Shown here in pieces: positions 12,601-21,894 of a stretch of 64,000 bases of DNA; position 1 is the first letter of the stretch, and each line of letters begins with the position of its first letter. Source of the DNA: Antedon bifida (taxonomy: Eukaryota > Echinodermata > Crinoidea > Comatulida > Antedonidae). A model generated the notes under the pieces. It saw only the letters and a program-made list of their open reading frames with translations. It was not told where the DNA came from and did not search any database. Both the position numbers and the translations under genes were made by a program. The stretch spans positions 1,059,001 through 1,123,000 of the forward strand of contig OY727095.1 of NCBI GenBank assembly GCA_963402885.1. Reading direction: 5' to 3'.

Positions 12601-13801
12601 TGAGTAGAGACAATGATGAGTGAAGACGATGATGAGTGAAGACGATGATGAGTGAAGACGATGATGAGTGAAGACGATGATGAGTAAAGACAATGATGAG
12701 TGAAGACGATGATGAGTGAAGACAATGATGAGTGAAGACGATGATGAGTGAAGACGATGATGAGTGAAGACGATGATGAGTGAAGACGATGATGAGTGAA
12801 GACAATGATGAGTGAAGACGATGATGAGTGAAGACGATGATGAGTGAAGACGATGATGAGTGAAAACAATGATGAGTGAAAACAATGATGAGTGAAGACA
12901 ATGATGAGTGAAGACAATGATGAGTGAAGACGATGATGAGTGAAGACAATGATGAGTGAAGACAATGATGAGTGAAGACGATGATGAGTGAAGACAATGA
13001 TGAGTGAAGACAATGATGAGTGAAGACGATGATGAGTAAAGACAATGATGAGTGAAGACAATGATGAGTGAAGACGATGATGAGTGAAGACGATGATGAG
13101 AGAAGACGATGATGAGTGAAGACGATGATGAGTGAAGACGATGATGAGTCGATCCCACAACCCTTTAGCTGGAGCCATAGCCTCATCTCTACTACACCAC
13201 AGAGCCATCCAGCTTGTCCGTCGGTTTTATTTTGTACATGAATGAATAAAACATATATTATACGTAAGCATTTTAACCGACTAATCAGAAATGGGTTGAC
13301 AGCGTTCCTCCTGTGTACTCGTAAGTAATTGAATCCGGCCCTGATGAGATGGTTCGCCCGGGACGATTCGGCCCATTTCTTGGCTGAAACATCTCACTTT
13401 AGTCCAAACCAATGATTGTTATAATTATCATTAATTAATATAGCCTAGCCTGGTAGTACTAGGTATAGCCTAGGCTCTGCTAGGCCTAGCCTAGTTAGGC
13501 TATACCTACTTAGGCGTACTACTAGCTAGGCCTATGTAGGCTAGGCCTAGCTATCAGACTAGCTAGGCCCACCTATCTATATGGCTAGGTCTACTAGAGG
13601 CTAGCTAGTAGGCCTAGCAGCTAACTAGGCTAGGCCTAGAAAGAACAAAATATATATTGATCGCCATTAATTTATAAATATGTCTTTTCTTTAATTTAAC
13701 CTCAACTACATGTAACCTAGACATGTCTTGTACCTTATACTATAGTAATTAAATAAAATGTTTACAAACCGGACTCGTCGGCTAGACGGATCTTCCGCCA
13801 T
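3680..13801 (-). CDS. ELMOD3: ELMO domain-containing protein 3, 13 coding exons
   Basis: Proposed CDS in transcript order: 13801-13770, 11865-11694, 11054-10857, 10607-10554, 10374-9966, 9366-9352, 7821-7733, 6569-6446, 6224-6102, 5604-5474, 4956-4880, 4464-4337, 3867-3680. All joins are GT-AG and in frame, giving 579 residues. The C-terminal half matches ELMOD3: '[11 protein letters not shown]', '[11 protein letters not shown]', '[12 protein letters not shown]', '[21 protein letters not shown]', '[11 protein letters not shown]', 'DSGFVLKELE'. The ELMO domain of this family has GAP activity toward ARL2-type GTPases, and the predicted catalytic arginine is in 'TDLR'. The residue after it is Ala where the family usually has Gly. 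The N-terminal 300 or so residues are low-complexity and Ser/Pro/Gln-rich, making the protein longer than the roughly 380-residue human form. The first exon (MAEDPSS...) uses a weak GTTTGT donor; if it is wrong, translation starts at the ATG at 11859-11861. Confidence 0.92.
4478..4590 (-). mobile_element. Retroelement-like 3' tail fragment in ELMOD3 intron 12
   Basis: The stretch 'aaggtatttattatc' followed by 'taagcttaaaac' and 'ggccctctacag' is the reverse complement of a related stretch at about 31585-31672 in RAB28 intron 3 ('gataataaatacctttacc' after 'agagggcc'). The short A/T-rich tandem end looks like the tail of a LINE or SINE. The class cannot be told from the sequence alone. Confidence 0.4.
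5090..5285 (+). mobile_element. tRNA-derived SINE remnant
   Basis: A B-box-like 'ggtgttcaattcc' at 5104-5116 is followed by 'cccagtctactcagctg' and 'aaatgagtacctggtt', which is a typical tRNA-head plus body arrangement. It sits in ELMOD3 intron 10, has no coding capacity, and is probably inactive given the degenerate B box. Confidence 0.5.
6681..7142. repeat. 22-bp minisatellite, 21 copies
   Basis: Twenty-one head-to-tail copies of 'aaatacaccagggttccctt' plus 'tt' run without visible substitutions in ELMOD3 intron 7. The lack of variation points to recent expansion or gene conversion. There are no spacers, so it is not CRISPR-like. Confidence 0.95.
7440..7540 (-). mobile_element. SINE fragment related to 21600-21894
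   Basis: 'acacctgggtgaagagaggc' here matches 'acacctgggtgaagagagga' at 21780. It is followed by 'aggaattgaacccaggcc', whose reverse complement carries a tRNA B-box-like 'gggttcaattcc'. It lies in ELMOD3 intron 7. Confidence 0.45.
7556..7702. mobile_element. Palindromic MITE, 'GTCTACACTATCAAA' family, copy 2
   Basis: Starts 'ctctgtctacactatcaaa' and ends 'tttgatattagacagagct', with 'gggcacatcacatttt' inside. It lies in ELMOD3 intron 7, about 30 bp from the 3' end of exon 7. Confidence 0.75.
7888..8051. mobile_element. Palindromic MITE, 'GTCTACACTATCAAA' family, copy 3
   Basis: Left end 'gtctacactatc', right end 'tttgatagtgtagacagagct'. The motif 'cccaaatatggtagtgatatg' occurs twice in tandem inside, an internal duplication not seen in copy 1. 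It lies in ELMOD3 intron 6. Confidence 0.75.
8876..9195. mobile_element. 'TATTAAGGGGACAC' element interrupted by a second MITE
   Basis: The outer ends are 'ttacagtagaatcccc' and 'ggacttctactgta', which are inverted. The body includes 'ggggacacttctattaag'. A different inverted-repeat element occupies about 8918-9051. The outer element was therefore present first. Confidence 0.55.
8918..9051. mobile_element. CCAAT-rich inverted-repeat MITE, copy 1
   Basis: 'cttggttccaactaggacgc' at the left and 'gcggcctagtgagaac' at the right are imperfect inverted ends. Inside are 'ttgaccaatca' and its inverse 'aattggtcaa' with 'gaactgtcac' between. Related copies lie at 45469-45613 and 57690-57822. Confidence 0.65.
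9352..9366 (-). other. ELMOD3: 15-nt microexon of ELMOD3 (exon 6)
   Basis: On the minus strand 'ctttcag' precedes GAGAACACATTGAAG, which is followed by the donor 'gtatgg'. It fits phase 1 on both sides, adding EHIEG between 'DTIQPG' and '[13 protein letters not shown]'. Being a multiple of three it could be skipped without a frameshift. Confidence 0.7.
9436..9555. mobile_element. Palindromic MITE, 'GTCTACACTATCAAA' family, copy 4 (decayed)
   Basis: 'ttctgtctacactatcaaaa' at the left, then 'atgtgcccaaatatggtag' and 'gacatcatcatgtccatatg'. The right end has lost most of its inverted repeat. It lies just beyond the microexon in ELMOD3 intron 5. Confidence 0.65.
9707..9836. repeat. 42-bp tandem repeat, three copies
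   Basis: Three near-identical units, each containing 'tctaatttaggattgtgaac' and 'atccttaagttgccac'. The unit is a multiple of three, so it makes an open minus frame with a repeated peptide. It lies in ELMOD3 intron 5 and is not predicted to be translated. Confidence 0.9.
11503..11654. mobile_element. Palindromic MITE, 'GTCTACACTATCAAA' family, copy 5
   Basis: Reverse-oriented copy: 'aaaaaaatgtgatgtc', 'gacatgatgtcatatcacta' and a repeated 'ccatatttgggca'. It ends 'ctagtttgacaatcaaaagc'. It lies in ELMOD3 intron 2, about 40 bp from exon 2. Confidence 0.65.
12375..13148. repeat. 16-bp minisatellite, about 48 copies
   Basis: Units of 'gatgatgagtgaagac' repeat for about 770 bp, with recurrent variants (aatgatgag, taaagac, tagagac, tgaaaac). 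It lies in ELMOD3 intron 1. Because 16 leaves remainder one when divided by three and no frame holds a stop, all three minus frames stay open and encode permutations of the same peptide. The three long minus ORFs here are therefore a repeat artefact. Confidence 0.95.
13440..13640. repeat. Cluster of AGGCCTA/TAGCCTAG palindromes
   Basis: About 200 bp are built almost entirely from tagcctag, taggcctag, ctaggctag and gctagctag words, which are short overlapping palindromes. The cluster sits inside ELMOD3 intron 1, about 140 bp from its first exon. The same word occurs as single copies all over the window (for example 27140, 30410, 50160, 55345). Confidence 0.8.
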
Positions 13802-14052
13802 GTTTTAATGCGGTTTTGAAGAAGAAGTCCACGCAAGTTGCCAAAATAAATTAAAATATTTAATTTATTAAAGCAAAAATGCTTTGATATATTTAACTAA
13901 TATTTAATAACGTACTTGATAGTACTAAACTACAATTTGTTATTGCCGTATAACTATTAAAAATATGTAAAGGCCTAGTTGCTAAATTCTTTTCTATTTT
14001 AAGAAACTTGACCGGTCAATCACTTTCTAAATATAAAACAAAATTTTCAAAA
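13802..14052. promoter_or_regulatory. Bidirectional promoter between ELMOD3 and EXOSC1
   Basis: The proposed ELMOD3 ATG (13799-13801, minus) and the EXOSC1 ATG (14053, plus) are 251 bp apart, so both genes must start in this gap. The ELMOD3 start lies in a 'catggcggaag' context on the minus strand, which combines a YY1-like core (ATGGCGG) with an ETS-like GGAA, common at TATA-less starts. A CACGTG E-box lies just inside EXOSC1 exon 1 at 14068-14073. Transcription starts are not shown directly. Confidence 0.6.
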
Positions 14053-17000
14053 ATGACAGCAGAGGAACACGTGGTAATTTGTATTCCTGGTAATTGTAAT
14101 TTTACAGCATTTACATACGAATTAATATTCTGAATGTATTTAAGAATGTATTAATATTATTAATTATTTATTTTTTAACAATTTTTGTATAAACCAAAAT
14201 TATCTAGCCTACTTGCTTGATGAAGCCTTCATTGAATCATTGAAAGTACCTCCACTTCGCCACTCAGTCAGATAGTCGCATGGTCGTTTCGTCCCATGCT
14301 GTTTACCTAATTTATGAAAGTAGAATTGAATTACAGTGGTTGTAACAGCTTCGTGTTAATTTGTGTATTCTTTTCTAATAAGTTAATATTATTACAGTCT
14401 AGGACAGATTTTGATTATAATAATAAAATGTTTGTTTATCATATTAATGGATGTATTTTGTAACAATTTGTCAATTTGTATATAAATAATATTTAAGTTT
14501 GAAAAAAATGTGAAAGATAAGCTGTTTTTATACAGTCTTTTTTGGTTCATCCAAAATATTGTTGTAACAACTAGAGCCTAGGCCTATTTATTAATGATTA
14601 TTGGCTTCAATCAAATTGCCTAAATCGTTTATTAACTGGCTAAACCTGTTGCACTGTCTAATTCAGAATTACATATACAGTGTAAGTACAGTTGTGTTCT
14701 TATTGCAATTGTCTGATTCCATTTCTGTAGTGTAACTAATAAATGTATTATTTTTCAGGGGAACGGCTTGGAAGCACAGAAGAGTATACTGCAGGAGAAG
14801 GTACATTTATCAGGCAAGGTTATGTATGCTCAAGTCGAGCAGGACATAAAATAGTTGAACCAGGAGAAAAAAGGGTGAGTCCAATAAAGGACAATGGGTT
14901 ATACAGTAGTAACCCCTATTAAGGGACACCTTCGGGACCAAACAATTTCAATAATTGATCTTCACTCAAGAAATTAATAAGAATTTTAAAAAAATTACTA
15001 ACCAACGTTTCACCAATTAAAATTTTCAAGCCAGAGCAAGTATCATAATTATTATGATATCCATTTTTGTATTAAGAACATTACAATATAATTTTCAATA
15101 AATAGGTGTCTTAAATGTTAAGTTGTCCCCTAATATGGGTTGAAGCAACCATTTGGCACGCTTAAAAGTTTCCCTGTCCCCTTAATAAGGGTGTCGTCTG
15201 AGTAGAGTGTTAAAAAATATGTTGCCCGATTTTTTTTTATTTAGAATCATCGATAAAAAAAACCCAATGTATTTTAATTTCTTATTTTATTTTATTCCAA
15301 ATATTTATAATTTGCACCAATAAATTTCCTTATTTAGCCGCATGGTAACACAACTAAAACTGTTTTTGGCTGAGATATTAAAGTTTGCATGTGTATAAGA
15401 ATTTAATTCAACTATATATTTTAATTTTTTTAGCCAAAAGTTCATATTTTATTGCCACAACAACAGAATGTTATTCCTGAAGTGAATTCTATAGTAACAG
15501 CAAAGGTAGAAACTAATATTATTTTTTTGGATTAATCAGGAAAAAATTGAAATAATACACACTCTTACAATAATTTGTGCTTGACATTTTGGTTGAACAT
15601 ATTTTATGTATCTTATTTAGGTAACAAATGTGAATCCAAAGTTCTGTCGCTGTGCTATTCTAAGCGTCGGAGATAAAAAGTTACAAACAACATTCCGTGG
15701 ATTGATCAGAAAAGAAGACATACGAGCAACAGAGAAAGACCGAGTAGAAATGTATAAATCATTTAGGCCTGGTGATATCATTTTGGCAAAAGTGGTAGGA
15801 ATTTGTTCATTCTAAATTAATTAACTTTTTTTTCTTATAGTATTTTAAATTACGTTTCTAATTTAAGATCACAAACTACATTTTCAAAGAAAAACGGTTA
15901 AAAATGTGAAAAATAAGTGGATTCCAATCATTTAAGCGGCCCGCTATAAATACCAGAGTGCATCACGCAGGTATTAATATTTTTGTTTTGTTTCGGTGAT
16001 CCACTTTCGATCGATTGTGAAACAAATAGAAGAACCTTAACTTTTCAGTGAAAATACTGGGTCTTCCCCAATTGTAAAAGGAAGGACAATTGCAGTGAGA
16101 CAACGTCAGACTAGGCCTATAGCTAGCATACAAACAATGTTCGTATGATACCGATTTTTACCAGCTAGGTCTACAAAACTTTGCCTACTAGCTAGGAACA
16201 TTCGACACAAGCTACAGTACTTAGGTAGTGCATTGTTTTTCTCTTTTTATTATAATTAACCTTAGAACGTACATTTAAGACAAGGGAATACTGGTTCAAT
16301 GTTTTTGAAGTTACATATATGCATTATTTTTACAAAGTGGCTAAGGAAATTTCCATGAAAGAATATTTTTTAAAAAATCTACATTTTTGACGAATAAAGT
16401 TTATCTATGTCTATGTTAATCACCTTTCTTTTAAAATCATGTTTCTATTAAAATATCCCAAAGAACGGTTATTGTAGAAATGCGTTATGGTAGCTGAGTT
16501 CTAAGAAACAAAGGTCGGATTACTGCCTACTTTTTATTACTATAATAAAAGTGGTTCTGTCAGGTAGATTTCATTTACAGACAGTTTATGATGATTGAGT
16601 ATTCCACATTCATAAATTAAATATGTATTATATCCGAATAGGCCTAGTATTAGTAATGGACTCTTTAATATTTAATTTCATTAAGTACTCCATATTTTAA
16701 AATAATTATTATTTCTGACTTTCAAATAATAGGCTTATTTACTAGCTCCTCCGTGATTAATTGACTTAAATAGAACACGTTTTCAAATTAAGAAATAATT
16801 AATTTCTATCTTTTAGACAATAAATCTACTATGCTCTTCTTTATTTCAGTTGATTGATCATATTTTAACATAAATTAAAATTAATTATCTTTTGCTTTCA
16901 ATTAGTTGGCCTTGTATTAGCTCCTCCCTTATTTAAGCTATCCTTGTATTAACATAAATGAAAATTAATTATCTTCTAACTTTCCTACAATAGGCGTATA

Positions 17001-19609
17001 GTACTACTTTACCTCCTTCTTTGTTTAAACCAGTATTAACATAAATGTTCATCTGACTTTCCAATATAGTGCCCTTTACTAGCTCCACCATTGCTTAAAG
17101 AGCTCCCCCCAAAAACATGAAAAATGAAGATTAATTAAATCAGACTTTAGACTTTATTTTGTAGTTTTAATAAAGTTAATCACTTACGTAGGAAAAAAAA
17201 TTAATGTTTTCACTTATAAAATGACAAAATAAATGGTTAAAATCAACCAAAAATCAATTGGCTGTCAGCCAATTTGACTATTTATTGCTTTAAATTTACA
17301 GCTTTTTTAGGTAAATAAGTGTGGATAACTATTATGTGACATTAAAATAGCATATTCAACAACAACAATTGTAAGAATTATTTTTTCAGGGGGAAAATAC
17401 ATCTTTAAGTAGTCCGCATGTATTAACATAAAATTAATTATCTTTTAACTTTCTGACAATAGGTCTAGTATTAGTATCTCCATTATGTAAGTACTGTAGT
17501 CCTTGTATTAACCTAGAATTAATTATCTTCTGACTTCCCAACAATAGGCCTTGTACTTTCTCCCCTTGGTTGACCAGTCCACGTTTTAATTAACATAAAT
17601 TAAAAAATAATTTTCTTTGACTTTCAAACAATAGTATTTAGCTCCTCCTCAATTTTGGTTGGTTAAACATCCACGTTTTACAGTTGTTGTCACGGCAAGC
17701 TGTGACACGGCAACAAGTACTGTATCTATGTAAAACCTGGTTTGTAACACATGTTCACACCAAGGTTATTTTTACACTAAAAGGTCAAGTAAATCAATAG
17801 ATTTGTTTCCATCTGAATGAACATTAAATTACTGAGGCTTGGCTAAATTACATAGAGTACAGCGGCTTAGTAATCAGCCTAGAATACTGCTTTTATCCAG
17901 GTGGGGATTTCAACGTGACCTGCTACTGTATGCCATGTGTAGCCTAAAGATACAGAAGAATGTATAATGCATGGTTAATGTACAGAAAGGCAGGTGTATC
18001 TCAAAATTACAATAACAAATAAAAACCTAATTATTTTAGCATAGCATAAAAGAATTCTATTCCAACTAATGAGAAATATAAAGAGATACATTACTACCAT
18101 GCTTGTAATATAGAGTGGAATTCAGAAATTATTTTTGAGCTACAGCACCCACTGTTGAATATTTAAATTCTTATTTTTTAATTTCATAAGGATTAGACCA
18201 AGTAAAAGGGAATTTTGAGAAAATTAGTAAATTGTTTTAATAACATAAAACTAACTCCAAATAACGAGAGGTAAGCCATGATTCAACGATGATCAAATAA
18301 AGATCGAAACAATGAATCATGGCTTGCCTTTCAATATTTGGAGTCAGTTTTATGTTATGTTATTAAAACATAATCAGTGCATCTATTGGTAAATTGTTTT
18401 GATTGTGTTCACTGAATTCCATTTAGACCCAGCCAGAATTGAACTTATGTGGAGTATCACCCATAACACTATTGTATTTAATGTTAATACATTAATGTTG
18501 TATTAAAACACATTTAAATCATCATCAGTTACACCTCTGTCTTGAGATATAATGTTTTCCACTATACCATTTTCCTCTATTATTTATTTTATTGTATTTT
18601 GTTAATTGCCCCATGAGGGATGAATAATAAAGATATATACTGATACATTTTCAATTCCTTTTTAACTTTCATATAGATGTTGATCTTCCTTTTTTCTGTT
18701 TAATTCATTCAGTGTAATTGAGTCTTTAACATGTCCATACCATTTAATTCATTTATTTTGATTTTTTTTTTCCAGCTTTCTCTGGGAGACTCGCAATCAT
18801 ACTTACTATCAACTGCAGCAAATGAGCTGGGAGTCGTACTAGCACACAGCGAAGCAGGTATATTTGTTGTTTAATTATTTATATATATACCTCTCATTCA
18901 TTCATTATAACATTTCAAAGTAAACAAAATAACATTTTAAATATAAATATTTAAGAGGCAAAACCCAGAAAGTAATAACATTTGGAGGTTTCCCTCCAAA
19001 AAAACTTGTGACGGGTAGACAGTTAAAAAGTTGTAATCATATTGGAGTTTAAACAAACAGAAACAAAACAACCTTGCCTTGGGGTAAGGTGTGGGTATAA
19101 TATGTATACGATATTTATGAACAACCAACAAAAGATACAGTAGTTACATTGAGGTCGGTCTATTCATAATTTGTTGTATTTCTGCCTTAGCATTGCCATG
19201 AAGAAATATACAGTATACACCGTATATGAGAATAGTCCTAGGAGGCCTGAGTATAAAGGCTCCGGGAAAATTAGGGGATGGGATTATTATCAAGCATGGG
19301 ATTTATTCGCGAGAATGAGATTATACTTGGTCATATACAGTAACAGTAGCAAATCCAGGATTTTTATATGGGACCCAGGCTGGATGACACCCCATTGAAT
19401 CCACCTACGAGTCATTTTACAGTATGCAGTTTGTTAGGAAGTTTGTTTTGGATTTTTTTTTTGTGTAAATTTTGTTTAAGGTTTTTTTTTAATTTGTAGG
19501 AGTAAATATGGTGCCAATTAGCTGGTGTGAGATGCAATGTCCAAAAAGTCTTGTCAAAGAATTCAGAAAAGTAGCCAAAGTACAAGCCGAGCATATTGTG
19601 GCATCATAA
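14053..19609 (+). CDS. EXOSC1: Exosome complex component CSL4, six exons
   Basis: Exons 14053-14089, 14759-14874, 15434-15505, 15621-15794, 18776-18857 and 19500-19609 join in frame with GT-AG sites to give 196 residues, close to the human length of 195. CSL4 is a cap subunit of the RNA exosome that helps feed RNA into the 3'-5' degradation channel in nucleus and cytoplasm. The N-terminal 'CIPGERLGSTEEYTAGEGT' matches the CSL4 N-terminal domain. The S1-type RNA-binding region holds 'FRGLIRKEDIRATEKDRVEM', 'FRPGDIILAKV' and 'LGDSQSYLLSTAANELGVV'. The C-terminal zinc-ribbon-like part has 'PISWCEMQCP' followed by 'EFRKVAKVQ'. The TAA stop uses the first base of an adjacent MITE (see 19609-19794). 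Confidence 0.95.
14898..15215. mobile_element. 'TATTAAGGGGACAC' family element in EXOSC1 intron 2
   Basis: Left end 'tacagtagtaacccctatta' then 'agggacacc'. The right part contains 'gtccccttaataagggtgtc', which is the inverse. About 250 bp lie between the ends, longer than the copy at 640-785. Confidence 0.5.
16660..17660. repeat. Degenerate tandem array split by a MITE in EXOSC1 intron 4
   Basis: A block reading roughly 'ttagctcctcc', 'tattaacataaattaaaatt', 'aattatcttttgactttc' and 'acaataggcc' recurs about seven times with 80-150 bp spacing and many changes. An interspersed repeat (17105-17405) interrupts the array. This fills much of the largest EXOSC1 intron (15795-18775); I see no gene in the remainder. 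Confidence 0.65.
17105..17405. mobile_element. Interspersed repeat, 'TTTTTCAGGGG' family, copy 2
   Basis: Starts 'aacatgaaaaatgaagatta' and includes 'ttatgtgacattaaaata', ending 'attattttttcaggggg'. The same order of blocks is found at 29520-29700. It is inserted in the tandem array of EXOSC1 intron 4. Confidence 0.6.
18235..18368. mobile_element. Hairpin MITE in EXOSC1 intron 4
   Basis: 'ttaataacataaaactaact' then 'ccaaata' at the left is answered by 'tatttggagtcagttttatg' and 'ttattaaaa' at the right. 'gtaagccatgattca' pairs with 'tgaatcatggcttgcc'. The element can form a hairpin over nearly its whole 134 bp. No second copy was seen in this window. Confidence 0.7.
19205..19345. repeat. Interspersed repeat shared with 24315-24460
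   Basis: 'accgtatatgagaatagtcc' followed by a G-rich 'ggggatgggattattatcaa' resembles 'accgtatatgtccaagtata' with 'gggggtggggttatactcaa' in MXD intron 4. No ends could be defined. It lies in EXOSC1 intron 5. Confidence 0.45.
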
Positions 19610-19794
19610 AGGCCAATTTACACAGACGAGCGTTAACAGTAACAAAAATATAGCATCCATGTTATTCCTTATGATCATTTACACAAAGCGCTGAGCGGAA
19701 GGACTGTTTCCGCTGAGGATAGATACAGATTGTACGTGGGACAAGCTATGCAGTTTTCCGCTTACCGTTACCGCCTTCTGTGTAAATTGGCCTT
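19609..19794. mobile_element. 186-bp MITE with TA duplication, abutting the EXOSC1 stop
   Basis: The ends are perfect inverted repeats beginning 'aaggccaatttacacaga' and ending 'tctgtgtaaattggcctt', flanked by TA at 19607-19608 and 19795-19796. The sister copy at 39931-40114 has the same ends and TA flanks. Subterminal blocks such as 'cgcttaccgttaccgcc' are also inverted. A TA target duplication fits a Tc1/mariner-like source, but no transposase is present. The first base of the element is the third base of the EXOSC1 TAA stop. Confidence 0.9.
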
Positions 19795-20028
19795 TACAAA
19801 GTGAGCTGAATCTTTTAAATAATAAGTGAACTCTAGTCTAAACTAAAATATTAACATTCACAAACAAAATATTGTGATCCAGATAATAAAATTACACAAT
19901 TTTCTGACGTCATTGTATAATCTCTTTAAACAGTGAGTGTAACTGTAAGTAAAATGTACAAGTTTTATTTTATACCAAACAGTAAAAGTTATTTTTATCT
20001 AAGCAATGGGCTTTATAAACTTAGATTT

Positions 20029-20034
20029 AATAAA
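20029..20034 (+). terminator. Candidate EXOSC1 poly(A) signal AATAAA
   Basis: This is the first canonical AATAAA downstream of the EXOSC1 stop on the plus strand, about 420 bp away and beyond the MITE. A second lies near 20425. Which is used cannot be read from the sequence. Confidence 0.35.
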
Positions 20035-21188
20035 GAAATATCTTATAATAATTACCAGATGTTAATATTTACAGTACTTTGTTTTTTTGTGAATAATTGA
20101 TGTTTCTTTAATTAGTGGTGGACAAACCAACCATCACACCTTACTACATGACTATCATGGTTTATAAACGTCTCATTATGTGTGGATTTACAACAAACTA
20201 AATGAATGTTGAGGAAATAACCTGCGACTTGCAGCCTACTATGATGAATTGCGCACTGGTTCTCCCTAAAGCCGATTTTTGTTTGCACGAATCAAAAGCA
20301 TCCGTTTATACGCAACCCATGCATATTCATGTCTGCGTCCATTATTATAATTATAGTATACTTCAAATTCCTCCACACCTCTCTATTAAATTGGTGAACA
20401 TACATTTATTGCTTCTGCTGTAAGAAAATAAACCATTTACTTTTACTACAGCTTTGCAGTATTAGTATCCCTATTTACAAAATGATTATAGAATGTCAGT
20501 ACACAGTACCACCTGGTACTGACAGTGGAAAATACAGTTTGTGTCAATTGTTTGCAATACACTATAACATACTGTGCAGGTACAGTAATTAATTTTTGTA
20601 ATATTTTATTTATGTTCAATTTATCAGATTAGTTTCATTTAGATGGTAGTGTGTGTAACACCGTATTTCATTAATTTGGCCTTTATTGAATATAGGGGTA
20701 CATGCAACAAAAGATTACATTTAAATAATAATAACTTAACTTAACGCACGCAGTCTATCAATTTAGTCATGGTACATGCATTACATTGAACCACTAGCTG
20801 GAAATGTTGTTTCTAATAGCAAAAGTTGTTAAAAACAGTATTGTATGTTTATTATTATCATTGGTAAGGCATGAATACATTTGAATAGATCCAATCTCTA
20901 TCCAATCCAATTTCTATTTTTCCAATGAATTCTTGTGACGACTGTATTGTGAACTACTTTAAATGTTATGCCTTTACACAACAATACGTGACCTTCTGAA
21001 AGAACATGCCAAAGTGTGTACACATACCCAGGGATAAGTGTCATTCATTTCACTCTTTCCTGATACCAAAGTTGCTACTTGTGTGTATTTGATCACTGTG
21101 CTTGCTCAAGGCAATGCTTAGCATTGTACATACAAACATTCTAAAATGATGGACTTTCTTAAGTGAAGGCTGTTGTGTAAACTGAGAG

Positions 21189-21540
21189 CTGTCAAATGCA
21201 GTATTTTAAAGAATGGAGGCCATGTTAAAAAAGTGTACACAGTAACAAATAAAATGGAGGTACTGTATATTGTCTCCCAAAACAGAATAAAATCTAACTT
21301 TGAATTTGTGTCAACAAAGTTATTCACTCTCAAACATATTTCACTTTAAGAAAAGACAAAACATCTGTCAAATGCAGTATTTTAAAGAATGGAGGCCATG
21401 TTAAAAAAGTGTACACAGTAACAAATAAAATGGAGGTACTGTATATTGTCTCCCAAAACAGAATAAAATCTAACTTTGAATTTGTGTCAACAAAGTTATT
21501 CACTCTCAAACATATTTCACTTTAAGAAAAGACAAAACAT
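21189..21540. repeat. Perfect 176-bp tandem duplication
   Basis: Bases 21189-21364 and 21365-21540 read identically, each starting 'ctgtcaaatgcagtatttta' and ending 'aagacaaaacat'. No gene is involved. The identity suggests a very recent duplication or an assembly artefact. Confidence 0.93.
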
Positions 21541-21599
21541 CTGTATTTTTTGTTTCACCTAGTCGCCTGAATAAATAATAGTTCATTCTTATCATAGAG

Positions 21600-21894
21600 A
21601 AATAAGTAATTTATTTCTCCATCTTCTTATATAGCGCATATAAGCAAACTCTCAATGCGCTGAACATTATTACCCCGGTCATTTCTTGGATAAAAACACG
21701 TATGAAAACATACTCCCATCATAATGCAGCTAGTATAGTAATCAGCGTTGTGTCTTGATCTAACCGGTACCCTTTTTATACACCTGGGTGAAGAGAGGAA
21801 AATGTGTCTTGCCTAAGGATATGGCGAGAGTTGGATTCGGACCACAATCTCACGATCAGTAGTCCAACACACTGCACCACACGCCCTCACGACC
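21600..21894 (-). mobile_element. tRNA-derived SINE, minus orientation
   Basis: Read on the minus strand, the head contains 'tggtgcagtgtgttgg' (A-box-like) and 'ggtccgaatcc' (B box, 21833-21843). The body includes 'tcttcacccaggtgt', and the 3' end has 'gcgctatataagaag'. This is the standard SINE layout. Its tail word also ends the neighbouring LINE fragment. Confidence 0.65.

Noticed and set aside
12319-13208. Three overlapping minus ORFs of 272-287 codons rich in His, Ser, Leu and Ile
   Set aside because: They are the three frames of a 16-bp minisatellite and lie in an ELMOD3 intron; no start context or domain supports translation.
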